From an uncultured Clostridia bacterium (lineage in GTDB: Bacteria > Bacillota > Clostridia > TANB77 > CAG-465): a stretch of DNA of 64,000 bases. The stretch lies in NCBI GenBank assembly GCA_934162655.1, contig CAKPJL010000002.1:25574-89573 (forward strand), given 5' to 3'. This document shows, one piece after another, positions 36,209 to 44,031 of the stretch (its first letter is position 1; every line of letters starts with the position of its first letter). The notes below the pieces were generated by a model. The model was not told the DNA's origin. It ran no database searches and saw only the letters and a list, made by a program, of their open reading frames with translations. Position numbers and translations under genes: made by a program.

Positions 36209-36246
36209 AGCGAAAACTATAATAAGTTTTCGCTTTACTTTTTTAC
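36209..36246. terminator. Intrinsic terminator between the orphan gene and rlmB
   Basis: Perfect 10-bp stem AGCGAAAACT/AGTTTTCGCT (36209-36218 with 36225-36234), then TTACTTTTTT. Confidence 0.9.
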
Positions 36247-36989
36247 TGCAATTTATTTTTTTGCCTAATTACTTCGTAAACAGAAATTGCTGTACTAACA
36301 GATGCATTTAGAGAATTTATTTTTCCTGTCATTGGAATTTTTAGCATAACATCACAGTTATCTTTAACAAGTCTAGATATACCTTCTCCCTCATTGCCTA
36401 TTACAAGACCAATTGCACCTTCTAATTTTTCATCATAAATGTTAGTTACACCCTCCATATCAAGACCATATATCCAAAGTCCATTTTCTTTAAGGTATTT
36501 TATGGTTTCTGTAATATTTGTAACACGAGCTACCCTAACATAAGAGCAAGCTCCAACAGCTACCTTTTCTACTGTGTCTGTAATCTGACACGCATTCCTT
36601 TTTTGTATTATTATTCCATGTACCCCCATACATTCTGCTGTTCTAATTATTGCACCTAAATTATGAGGATCTTCTATTTTATCAAGAATTATTACAAATG
36701 GTGGCTCATTTTTTGATTTAGCATATTCTAATATGTCATCTACTTCGAAATAATTATATTCGGTAACTGATGCAACAATCCCTTGTGAATTTTTTAGTTT
36801 TTGTCCTTCTTGCGTTATCATTTGATCTAGTTTTCTTTTGTCAGCCTCAACTGTTATAATCTTTTTTTCTCTTGCTATTTTTATTAAGGAAAATATTTCT
36901 AAATTTCCTTTTTGAAAATATATCTTATTTATTGTTTTATTAGAATTTATTGCCTCTTCAACTGGATTTATTCCATAAATTAAACTCAT
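36243..36989 (-). CDS. rlmB: 23S rRNA 2'-O-ribose methyltransferase RlmB/TrmH family
   Basis: A SPOUT-class methyltransferase of 248 aa. An N-terminal substrate-binding domain (about 1-75: YGINPVEEAINSNKTINKIYFQKG) precedes the knotted catalytic domain with DKIEDPHNLGAIIRTAECMGVHGIIIQKRNA, VIGNEGEGISRLVKD and the closing LNASVSTAISVYEVIRQ, all canonical. RlmB methylates G2251 of 23S rRNA in E. coli. The gene has its own perfect promoter (37068-37096) with a hairpin between promoter and ribosome site, so it is probably not read from lepA. RBS AAAGGAGA. Confidence 0.92.
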   Translation of the reverse strand: MSLIYGINPVEEAINSNKTINKIYFQKGNLEIFSLIKIAREKKIITVEADKRKLDQMITQEGQKLKNSQGIVASVTEYNYFEVDDILEYAKSKNEPPFVIILDKIEDPHNLGAIIRTAECMGVHGIIIQKRNACQITDTVEKVAVGACSYVRVARVTNITETIKYLKENGLWIYGLDMEGVTNIYDEKLEGAIGLVIGNEGEGISRLVKDNCDVMLKIPMTGKINSLNASVSTAISVYEVIRQKNKLQ

Positions 36990-37016
36990 TTTAAAAAATC
37001 TCCTTTATTATAAATA

Positions 37017-37047
37017 TAAATGGAATGGAAAAGTTCCACTCCATTTT
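37017..37047 (-). promoter_or_regulatory. Hairpin and 17-codon ORF in the rlmB leader
   Basis: 13-bp stem with one mismatch (37018-37030 with 37034-37046), loop of 3, then a T-rich stretch on the minus strand. It lies between the rlmB promoter and ribosome site. A short ORF starts inside it (ATG at 37044, MEWNFSIPFIFIIKEIF, stop at 36991), ending 1 nt before the rlmB ATG. It also acts as the only terminator for lepA. Confidence 0.6.
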
Positions 37048-37067
37048 TCTTTAGCTTTTCTAGTTCT

Positions 37068-37096
37068 ATTATACAAAATTTAATTAATTATGTCAA
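37068..37096 (-). promoter_or_regulatory. Consensus promoter of rlmB
   Basis: On the minus strand: -35 TTGACA, exactly 17 nt, -10 TATAAT, just beyond the lepA stop. Confidence 0.8.
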
Positions 37097-37102
37097 TAAA
37101 TT

Positions 37103-38908
37103 CTATTCATCAATTTTTAAAACCGTCATAAACGCATCTTGTGGCAATTCAACTGTTCCAATTTTTCTCATTTTCTTTTTTCCTTCTTTTTGTTTTTCAA
37201 GTAGTTTTTTCTTACGAGTTATGTCCCCACCGTAACATTTTGCTAAAACATCTTTTCTCATAGCTTTTACTGTCTCACGAGCTACTACTTTTCCACCAAT
37301 AGAAGCTTGTATTGGAACTTCAAATAGTTGACGTGGTATAATTTCTTTTAGCTTTTCTGCTATTTTTCTTCCGCGAGTTTCAGCATTTTGTCTATTTACT
37401 ATAAATGAAAGTGCATCTACTACTTCTCCATTTAGCAAAATGTCTAGTTTAGAAAGATTTGATTTTTGGTATCTAGTTACTTCATATTCAAAAGAAGCAT
37501 AACCTTTTGTACGAGATTTTAGGCTATTGAAAAAGTCATATATAATTTCATTAAGTGGCATATCATATTCAAGTTCAACCCTATTTGCATCAATATAGTG
37601 CATATTTATATAATTTCCTCTTCTTTGCTCGCAAAGTTCAAATATATTTCCTACATATTCTTTTGGTGTCATAATTTTGGTTCTTGCAATTGGTTCTTCC
37701 ATATAACTTATATCTGACGGATCTGGAAGTTCTGATGGATTGTAAAGTTCTAATATTTCACCATCTTTTTTGTAGACTTTATATATAACTGATGGAGCAG
37801 TAGTAATTAAATTTAAGTCGTATTCTCTTTCTAGTCTTTCCTCTATTATTTCCATGTGTAATAGACCTAAAAATCCACATCTAAATCCATGCCCAAGTGC
37901 TGATGAAGTTTCAAGTTCAAAGCTAAGCGAAGCATCATTTAGCTTTAATTTCTCAAGTGCCTCTTTTAATTCTTCATATTCTGTTCCATCAGCTGGAAAT
38001 ATACCAGCGTATACCATAGACTTTACTTCTCTATATCCTGGTAGTGCCTCTTTTGTTTGATTATTTTTTAGTGTTAGAGTGTCACCTACTCTTATATCTG
38101 ACACATTTTTTATACTTGCACAAATATAGCCAACTTCACCAGAAGTCAAATTGTCTGCTTCAATATATCCACCAGGCTTAAAATATCCAAGTTCAACCAC
38201 TTCATATTCTTTACCATTTGACATAGTAATAAATGTATCACCTTTTTTGATTTTTCCATCAAATATTCTAACAAAAGCTAATGCACCTTTGTAATTATCG
38301 TATATAGAATCGAAAATCAATGCTTTAAGTGGTAAATTAATATCACCTTTTGGTGCTGGAACTTTATTTACTATTTCTTCTAAAACTTCCTCCATATTTA
38401 GACCTGTTTTGGCAGATACGCAAGGTGAATTCATTGCTTCAATTCCGATAATATCTTCTATTTCTTTTTTTACTTCATCTGGTCTTGCACTAGGCAAATC
38501 TATTTTATTTATTATTGGCAAAATCTCTAAATTATTTTCAAGTGCCAAATAAACATTGGCAAGCGTTTGAGCTTCAACGCCTTGAGCAGCATCAACTACA
38601 AGCAAAGCCCCCTCACATGCAGCAAGACTACGAGATACTTCGTAACTAAAATCCACATGTCCGGGAGTATCAATTAAATTTAAGATATATTGCTCCCCAT
38701 CGTGAGCTAAATATTTCATTCTTACAGCTTGTGACTTTATAGTAATTCCTCTTTCTCTTTCTATGTCCATATTATCAAGTAACTGGTCTTTTGTTTGTCT
38801 TTTATCTATTGCACCAGTAAGCTCAAGTAATCTATCTGCAACAGTAGATTTACCATGATCAATATGAGCTATTATACTAAAATTACGTATTTTTTCTTTG
38901 TCGACCAT
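37103..38908 (-). CDS. lepA: Elongation factor 4 (LepA)
   Basis: A translational GTPase that back-translocates or assists 30S biogenesis. The 601-aa length is normal. G1 AHIDHGKS (residues 14-21), [31 protein letters not shown] and the LepA-specific C-terminal domain ([57 protein letters not shown]) are all intact. RBS GAAAGGAAAA. Own promoter at 38942-38970. Confidence 0.98.
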   Translation of the reverse strand: MVDKEKIRNFSIIAHIDHGKSTVADRLLELTGAIDKRQTKDQLLDNMDIERERGITIKSQAVRMKYLAHDGEQYILNLIDTPGHVDFSYEVSRSLAACEGALLVVDAAQGVEAQTLANVYLALENNLEILPIINKIDLPSARPDEVKKEIEDIIGIEAMNSPCVSAKTGLNMEEVLEEIVNKVPAPKGDINLPLKALIFDSIYDNYKGALAFVRIFDGKIKKGDTFITMSNGKEYEVVELGYFKPGGYIEADNLTSGEVGYICASIKNVSDIRVGDTLTLKNNQTKEALPGYREVKSMVYAGIFPADGTEYEELKEALEKLKLNDASLSFELETSSALGHGFRCGFLGLLHMEIIEERLEREYDLNLITTAPSVIYKVYKKDGEILELYNPSELPDPSDISYMEEPIARTKIMTPKEYVGNIFELCEQRRGNYINMHYIDANRVELEYDMPLNEIIYDFFNSLKSRTKGYASFEYEVTRYQKSNLSKLDILLNGEVVDALSFIVNRQNAETRGRKIAEKLKEIIPRQLFEVPIQASIGGKVVARETVKAMRKDVLAKCYGGDITRKKKLLEKQKEGKKKMRKIGTVELPQDAFMTVLKIDE

Positions 38909-38941
38909 AATATTTTCCTTTCAGTTATAATTATAATAATA

Positions 38942-38970
38942 ATTATATCAATTTTTTGTTTAAGTATCAA
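38942..38970 (-). promoter_or_regulatory. Promoter of lepA
   Basis: On the minus strand: -35 TTGATA, 17-nt spacer, -10 TATAAT, about 33 nt before the ATG. Confidence 0.75.
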
Positions 38971-38982
38971 GGAAAAAAGAAA

Positions 38983-39008
38983 ACAACATACAAAAAAATG
39001 TATGTTGT
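38983..39008 (-). terminator. Intrinsic terminator after the gene at 39016
   Basis: Perfect 10-bp stem ACAACATACA/TGTATGTTGT, 6-nt loop, T-rich on the minus strand. Confidence 0.88.
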
Positions 39009-39015
39009 ATAATAT

Positions 39016-39531
39016 TTAAATTTTTACGATAAATTCACCATTATTATTTTTAACTAAATATGCTTCTTTTTTTAGTGTTATAAATGGTCTAAAAGCAACT
39101 CTAGCATTTATTTTTTCAGTTATGTTCATATATCCGTTATTAGCAACAAATACAAGTGATTTAGAATTTTTATAAGATGTAGATGTCCAAAATCCTAAAA
39201 AATAATCACTCTTTATTCCATCCGGTTCTTTTCTTAGTTTTTTGTAAGGACTCATAAACTGACTAACACTAGGTGCTCCTAAAGCATCATATACACAATT
39301 ACACATAAACTGTTGCCAGCTCATTTTACTTTGTATGAAATCAAGCAAAGCTTGATAGTCAAAAAAATCTACATACCGTGGTACATCCACATAGTCTTTT
39401 GAAATGAGATATATGTTTCTACTGTCAGCATCAAAAATTATAAATCTTTGAGGTATATTTTCTAATATTACCTCACACCCGAAATATTTTTTAAGACCCA
39501 GTTTTACAACTCTTGCGTTAATTTTGCACAT
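39016..39531 (-). CDS. Hypothetical protein, 171 aa (C-terminal part DUF6273-like)
   Basis: No clear family. The second half (FLGFWTSTSYKNSKSLVFVANNGYMNITEKINARVAFRPFITLKKEAYL, here only described by its pieces) has the order seen in DUF6273-type domains: FW-S, then an NG turn, then a V-FRP-I-LK ending. That is a weak resemblance. The N-terminal part (KYFGCEVILENIPQ, DADSRNIYLISKDYV) is unassigned. RBS GAAAGGAA, a private promoter whose -35 lies in the end of dapF, and a strong terminator show that it is an independent real gene. Confidence 0.65.
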   Translation of the reverse strand: MCKINARVVKLGLKKYFGCEVILENIPQRFIIFDADSRNIYLISKDYVDVPRYVDFFDYQALLDFIQSKMSWQQFMCNCVYDALGAPSVSQFMSPYKKLRKEPDGIKSDYFLGFWTSTSYKNSKSLVFVANNGYMNITEKINARVAFRPFITLKKEAYLVKNNNGEFIVKI

Positions 39532-39600
39532 AATATGATATTCCTTTCATTTTTTACTAGCTATAAAATTTTTTAAGCTATAAATGTAATAATTAATTTA

Positions 39601-39629
39601 ATTATAGCATATTTTATATTAAATATCAA
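39601..39629 (-). promoter_or_regulatory. Promoter of the gene at 39016
   Basis: On the minus strand: -35 TTGATA, 17-nt spacer, -10 TATAAT; the -35 overlaps the last codons of dapF. Confidence 0.7.
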
Positions 39630-40410
39630 TAATTCCCTCATATGAAGTAGTTGCACTACCTGTCATATATGCTATATCATCTAATATTTCAATTTCTAGA
39701 CAGCCATATTTTAATTTAACCTTACCTTTATTTTTTACAAACCCTTTTTTATATGCTAAAAAATAAGATGCTGTACTTCCAGTACCACAGGCATAAGTGA
39801 TACCAGTTCCTCTTTCATATACCGACATTTCAATTAGAGAGTTATCTATTATTCTTATAAATTCTACATTTATTCCATCTTTGAAGGCTGGACTTGTAGA
39901 AATATCTTTACCGAATTTTAATATCTCATCTTCTGGTTTATTATAAGTAAAAAATACCAAGTGAGGATTTCCCACATTTACTATATATCCTTCATATTTT
40001 TTACCATCTAATATAGTGTTAAATGCATCTTTTATGTCTACTTTGCCCATTTTTATTTTAACATTTGATACTTTATTATTATCTACAAAAACTTCTGCAT
40101 CCTTAATCCCGCTTAATGTTTCTATCTTTATTAAGTTAGTGTTAACTAATTTATTATCATATAAATATTTTGCTACACATCTTATACCGTTTCCACACAT
40201 TTTTGCCTCACTACCGTCTAAATTAAATATACGCATTTTATAATCTGCTATATTACTTTTTGAAATGACAATTATTCCATCTCCTCCAATAAATAAATTT
40301 CTATTGCTAAGTTTTACAGATAATTCATTTAAATTTTTTAGCTTTTCTTTTTCATCATATATAAATATGTAATCATTGCCAAGACCATGCATTTTAGTAA
40401 ATTTTAACAT
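39619..40410 (-). CDS. dapF: Diaminopimelate epimerase
   Basis: Converts LL- to meso-diaminopimelate for peptidoglycan and lysine. Two catalytic Cys are seen in the family motifs: SEAKMCGNGIRC (first) and GITYACGTGSTAS (second). The N-terminal MHGLGNDYIFI is canonical. The start is put at the ATG 40410 because GGGGTGAT lies 6 nt upstream; the GTG at 40419 falls inside that ribosome site. 263 aa, normal size. No terminator separates it from the next promoter. Confidence 0.96.
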   Translation of the reverse strand: MLKFTKMHGLGNDYIFIYDEKEKLKNLNELSVKLSNRNLFIGGDGIIVISKSNIADYKMRIFNLDGSEAKMCGNGIRCVAKYLYDNKLVNTNLIKIETLSGIKDAEVFVDNNKVSNVKIKMGKVDIKDAFNTILDGKKYEGYIVNVGNPHLVFFTYNKPEDEILKFGKDISTSPAFKDGINVEFIRIIDNSLIEMSVYERGTGITYACGTGSTASYFLAYKKGFVKNKGKVKLKYGCLEIEILDDIAYMTGSATTSYEGIIDI

Positions 40411-40492
40411 AGAAATCACCCCGTAATTGATTTTAATAAATTTATTGTGACTTCTATATTATATTTTTTTAAAATATATTGGTGACAAAAAA

Positions 40493-40514
40493 AGAACCAC
40501 TATATAGTGGTTCT
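40493..40514 (-). terminator. Intrinsic terminator overlapping the end of the gene at 40500
   Basis: Perfect 22-bp palindrome AGAACCACTATATAGTGGTT(CT), T-run on the minus strand; the gene's last five codons and stop are part of it. Confidence 0.88.
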
Positions 40515-41549
40515 ATCATATATACGTGCTAACCAATTTTCAGGTGTTTCATTTTGATATGTTCTTTTTAATGCGTATATATGTGAATTAAGTTTACTTG
40601 AATACGACTTAAAATAACTTTTTGTAACCTCACTTAATTTAACAAATTCAGGACATAAATCGAGTTCATCTATTATGTCGCTTGCTGTAACCTTGTCATT
40701 TAAGATGTCTTGCAAATAGTTTTTAAGTTGTTCTTTACAAAAAAATAAAGATATAGGATCTGGCGTATAATAATAGTTACAAAATAAAAATTGTACAAAC
40801 ACAGCTTCTGCAACATTATTATAGTAATAGATACTAATTTTGTCATCTATTTTAAGTTTTAGATTAAAATTAGAATAGACATTTAGTATATCTTTTGGCT
40901 CAAAGATTGACAAAAATTCACTTTCTACCTCTATATCATCTATTGCTTTAATAAGAGATATAAAGTCGTTTGGAAAAGTACCAAGACGCATTGTATGCTG
41001 CATGAGAGTCCTTTCAGGCAGTTTTGCTTGTGGAGTTATTAAACTATATTCCTCATATTTTTCATAAGAGATTCTTTGATTAATCTTATAGAAAAATTTA
41101 TTTGCTTTTTCTAACTGGCCTATAAGATATGTAAAATCAAAAACTCCTATTTTTTCAGATTCTAAAAGTACGCTTTTAATTCTCCTCTCATTTTTTATTA
41201 TAAACTTTTCCATATACTTTTGAGCTGAATAAAAGTCACTAGTTTTAGGAAAACATACTTTTTTTAGTATTTGACTTGAACTGCAAGTCGATGAAATAAA
41301 AAATCCAAATTCATACAAGGCATTAAGACAAAAAGCCTTTTCGTGTGAAGGTGGAATCAATACTTCTTCCTTTAAAACATAATCCTTCATATAGCCATAA
41401 ACAACATCAAAAATGTTATTTAAAATTGTATTTACTTGGTCTTTTGATATATAACCTTTTGATACAGCTTCATTTAATAATTCCTCTACATACGAAGAAT
41501 CATTAAATTTTGTACTAATTTCTATTTCCTGTAAAGCAATATTATTCAT
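40500..41549 (-). CDS. Hypothetical protein, 349 aa (possibly DUF6179-like)
   Basis: The start is set at 41549 (MNNIALQEIEIS), 8 nt after GGAAGGAG, not at the upstream TTG. The product is soluble and mostly helical: a leading repeat-like region (ELLNEAVSKGYISKDQVNTILNNI), a central LPERTLMQHTMRLGTFPNDF segment, and an aromatic-rich portion (FLFCNYYYTPDPISLFFCKEQL). The opening faintly resembles DUF6179, a Clostridia family of unknown role; I am not sure. It has a perfect consensus promoter, divergent from that of the gene at 41765. Confidence 0.65.
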   Translation of the reverse strand: MNNIALQEIEISTKFNDSSYVEELLNEAVSKGYISKDQVNTILNNIFDVVYGYMKDYVLKEEVLIPPSHEKAFCLNALYEFGFFISSTCSSSQILKKVCFPKTSDFYSAQKYMEKFIIKNERRIKSVLLESEKIGVFDFTYLIGQLEKANKFFYKINQRISYEKYEEYSLITPQAKLPERTLMQHTMRLGTFPNDFISLIKAIDDIEVESEFLSIFEPKDILNVYSNFNLKLKIDDKISIYYYNNVAEAVFVQFLFCNYYYTPDPISLFFCKEQLKNYLQDILNDKVTASDIIDELDLCPEFVKLSEVTKSYFKSYSSKLNSHIYALKRTYQNETPENWLARIYDRTTI

Positions 41550-41605
41550 AGTGCTTACTCCTTCCATTTTAATATAAATGAATGATAAACTTTTTTTACA
41601 TAATT

Positions 41606-41634
41606 ATTATATCACTTTTAAAACATTATGTCAA
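41606..41634 (-). promoter_or_regulatory. Perfect consensus promoter of the gene at 40500
   Basis: On the minus strand: TTGACA, 17 nt, TATAAT. Confidence 0.85.
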
Positions 41635-41682
41635 TTTTTCGTTTGATTAATTATTTATATTAAAGAAAAGTTTATATATAAT

Positions 41683-41711
41683 TTGACTTTCTCAAAATTA
41701 GGTGCTATAAT
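41683..41711 (+). promoter_or_regulatory. Consensus promoter of the gene at 41765
   Basis: -35 TTGACT, 17-nt spacer, -10 TATAAT. Confidence 0.82.
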
Positions 41712-41764
41712 ACTTTTATAGGAAATATAAAAATCATATTTCATAATTGAAAGGAGAGTTTTTT

Positions 41765-42202
41765 ATGTTTGATATAATATTACGGGAAAGTCAAAACTAC
41801 TCTGTTTTAACCCTTGAAGAAGAAAAATGCTTATTAAATGTTATTCCTTACGAACTTTCACAAGAGGAAATCGGAGATTTTTGTGAAGCGGTTGAGTCTT
41901 TAAAAGATTCTATTACATCTACTGAGTTAAACCAAAATTTGAAAATTGGAGATGTTATATCTAAAGTAGGATTTTTCGTAAGCAAAGGAATACCCTTTGA
42001 AATGGTAGTGGATTTTATGACATCAAAAGAGGCAACTTCTATCTTTTGTGAGGAAAATGAGTTTGATGCTTATTTAGCTTATAAGGGATTAGAAGGTGCA
42101 GAAGGGCATCTTTCTACTGATGAAGACCCCATAGACAGCAAGTATGACTCGGAAATCGCCTTATGTAATTATACGAAAAGAAATTCCAAAAAAACAGCTT
42201 AA
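41765..42202 (+). CDS. Hypothetical protein, 145 aa
   Basis: Start at 41765 with AAAGGAGAG 7 nt upstream. The product is soluble and acidic (LTLEEEKCLLNVIPYELSQEEIGDFCEAVESL, described in part), with an Asp/Glu-rich tail (STDEDPIDSKYDSE) and no membrane segment. No family recognised. It is divergent from the 349-aa gene at 40500, each with a near-perfect promoter, which hints at a related function for the two (inferred). Confidence 0.65.
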   Translation: MFDIILRESQNYSVLTLEEEKCLLNVIPYELSQEEIGDFCEAVESLKDSITSTELNQNLKIGDVISKVGFFVSKGIPFEMVVDFMTSKEATSIFCEENEFDAYLAYKGLEGAEGHLSTDEDPIDSKYDSEIALCNYTKRNSKKTA

Positions 42203-42211
42203 TTTTCATAT

Positions 42212-42250
42212 AAGGCTCTACTAATTTAGTAGGGCTTTATTTTTTTTTTT
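42212..42250 (+). terminator. Intrinsic terminator
   Basis: Stem of about 11 bp AAGGCTCTACTA/TAGTAGGGCTT (one bulge/mismatch), short loop, then a run of about ten T. Confidence 0.92.
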
Positions 42251-42281
42251 AATGTGTTATAATATAATTGTGAGGTTAAAA

Positions 42282-42731
42282 ATGTTAAATATAGGAGATA
42301 TAGTAAAATTAAAGGATTCAAATTTAACAGGTGTTATAGTTTCTACTTCTTGCCTATGTGTTACAGTGAAAGTAGGTGGCGTAAAAGTAAGTACATCAAA
42401 GGATAATGTTATAAAACAAAACGGTACTTATAAAGCTAATATGCCTAAAACTAGTATAAGTTTTACTTTAAACAAAAGTTCTAATTTTGATACTGAATTA
42501 ATGCTAAGACATCAAACTAAAGATGAGGCATTAGATAATCTTGATAAATTTATATATCAAGCACTTGTAAATAAAGTAAGCATAATAAAAATAGTACATG
42601 GAAAACATGGTGGAATTTTAAGAAATGCTGTCCACGAGTATTTAAAAGAATCAAAATATGTTTCATCATTTCGCCTCGGATATCCACATGAAGGTAGTTA
42701 TGGAGTTACTATTGCATATCTTATAATATAA
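42282..42731 (+). CDS. Stand-alone Smr-domain protein (MutS2 C-terminal-like)
   Basis: A 149-aa protein. A KOW/SH3-like N-terminal piece (MLNIGDIVKLKDSNLTGVIVS) plus a linker and a C-terminal Smr domain (about 75-149: LMLRHQTKDEALDNLDKFIYQAL, IVHGKHGGILRNAVHEYL, FRLGYPHEGSYGVTIAYL). This equals the tail of MutS2 without its ATPase and clamp. Usual Smr signatures are LDLRG and HGKGTG; here they are LMLRH and HGKHGG, so nuclease activity is doubtful. No upstream mutS2 body remains and the start has its own GAGGT site, so it is a separate gene. In complete MutS2 the Smr domain acts on collided ribosomes. Confidence 0.82.
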   Translation: MLNIGDIVKLKDSNLTGVIVSTSCLCVTVKVGGVKVSTSKDNVIKQNGTYKANMPKTSISFTLNKSSNFDTELMLRHQTKDEALDNLDKFIYQALVNKVSIIKIVHGKHGGILRNAVHEYLKESKYVSSFRLGYPHEGSYGVTIAYLII

Positions 42732-42732
42732 A

Positions 42733-42775
42733 AACAGCTTAAAATAAAGTTTATCTTAATTTTAAGCTGTTCTCT
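42733..42775. terminator. Bidirectional intrinsic terminator
   Basis: Perfect 13-bp stem AACAGCTTAAAAT/ATTTTAAGCTGTT (42733-42745 with 42759-42771); ends the Smr gene and the minus-strand fba unit. Confidence 0.9.
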
Positions 42776-42776
42776 T

Positions 42777-43034
42777 TTATAATTTTTTTAACATTTCTTC
42801 TAGTGCAATAGATAATTGGTCTGGACAAGAAGTTATTCTAAATCCGCAAGGAGTACCTTTTAGAGCTTTTATTACATCTTCTGCTTTCATACCCTTTACT
42901 AGTTTTGATATACCAGCAGTATTTCCAGCACATCCTCCGATAACTTTTACATCATTTATTACATGTGTTTTATCATCCATATCTATTTGCATTTGTCTTG
43001 AACATACTCCTTCTGGAATGTATGTGTATTTCAT
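42777..43034 (-). CDS. TSCPD domain protein, TIGR03905 family
   Basis: An 85-aa protein made of one TSCPD domain (PEGVCSRQMQIDMDDKTHVINDV, GGCAGNTAGISKLVKGM and CGFRITSCPDQLSIAL are its blocks; Cys-rich). The name comes from the TSCPD peptide near the C-terminus. The same domain is fused to some vitamin B12-dependent ribonucleotide reductases; the stand-alone clostridial form has no proven function. It follows fba by 23 nt and is the last gene of that run. RBS GGGGAG. Confidence 0.9.
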   Translation of the reverse strand: MKYTYIPEGVCSRQMQIDMDDKTHVINDVKVIGGCAGNTAGISKLVKGMKAEDVIKALKGTPCGFRITSCPDQLSIALEEMLKKL

Positions 43035-43057
43035 ATCTATCTCCCCTTTATTATATA

Positions 43058-44002
43058 TTATGCTTTATTTTTAGAACATAATACATCGTTTATTTTATGA
43101 GATACCATATTTTTTACTGCTTCTCTTGCTTTGCTAAGATAAGTTCTTGGGTCGAATACTTCTGGATTTTCAAAGAAGCATTCCCTAATATTTGCTGTAA
43201 GAGCAAGTCTTATATCAGAATCAATGTTTATTTTACATACTGCCATTTGTCCAGCCTTTTTTAATAGTTCTTCTGGAACGCCTTTTGCACCAGGGATATT
43301 ACCACCATACTTATTGCACTTTTCAACAAATTCTTGTGGTACAGAAGAAGCACCATGAAGCACTATTGGGAAGCCAGGTAACCTATTTGATATCTCTTCT
43401 AATATGTCATATCTAAGTCTTGGTTCACCTTTAAACTTGTATGCACCATGGCTTGTTCCAATTGCAATAGCAAGACTATCACATCCTGTTCTTTTTACAA
43501 ATTCTACTGCTTCATCTGGATTTGTATACATAGCATCATCGCTTGATACATTAACATCATCTTCAATTCCAGCCAATTTTCCAATTTCTGCTTCAACTGT
43601 AACACCATGTGCATGTGCATATTCCACTACTTTTTTCGTTAAACTAACATTTTCTTCAAATGGATATTTAGATCCATCAATCATAACAGAAGTAAATCCA
43701 TTATCAATACAATCCTTACAAATTTCAAAGTCTGCACCATGGTCTAGATGAAGAGCAACTGGAATATCAATTCCTTTTTGTTTGTTTACCTCAAGGGCAG
43801 CCTCTACTAATTTTTTTAAATAAATTGGATTTGCATATTTTCTAGCACCAGCAGAAACTTGCAAAATAACTGGTGAATTATTTTCTGCTGCTGCCTCCAT
43901 AATTCCTTGAATAATTTCCATATTATTTACATTAAATGCACCTACTGCATACCCACCTTCATATGCTTTTTTTAACATTTCTTTTGTTGTAACAAGTCCC
44001 AT
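43058..44002 (-). CDS. fba: Class II fructose-bisphosphate aldolase
   Basis: Zinc-dependent glycolytic/gluconeogenic aldolase. The start at 44002 (MGLVTTKEMLKKA) follows AGGAGGT; 314 aa. The zinc and substrate residues are in HLDHGADFEICKDCIDNGFTSVMIDGS, VEAEIGKLAG, IAIGTSHGAYK and LHGASSVP. It lies downstream of rnhB and a hydrophilic orphan gene in a tight run of six genes, a setting with no obvious metabolic logic. Confidence 0.97.
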   Translation of the reverse strand: MGLVTTKEMLKKAYEGGYAVGAFNVNNMEIIQGIMEAAAENNSPVILQVSAGARKYANPIYLKKLVEAALEVNKQKGIDIPVALHLDHGADFEICKDCIDNGFTSVMIDGSKYPFEENVSLTKKVVEYAHAHGVTVEAEIGKLAGIEDDVNVSSDDAMYTNPDEAVEFVKRTGCDSLAIAIGTSHGAYKFKGEPRLRYDILEEISNRLPGFPIVLHGASSVPQEFVEKCNKYGGNIPGAKGVPEELLKKAGQMAVCKINIDSDIRLALTANIRECFFENPEVFDPRTYLSKAREAVKNMVSHKINDVLCSKNKA

Positions 44003-44031
44003 ATATATATACCTCCTAAAATTCAAACTTA

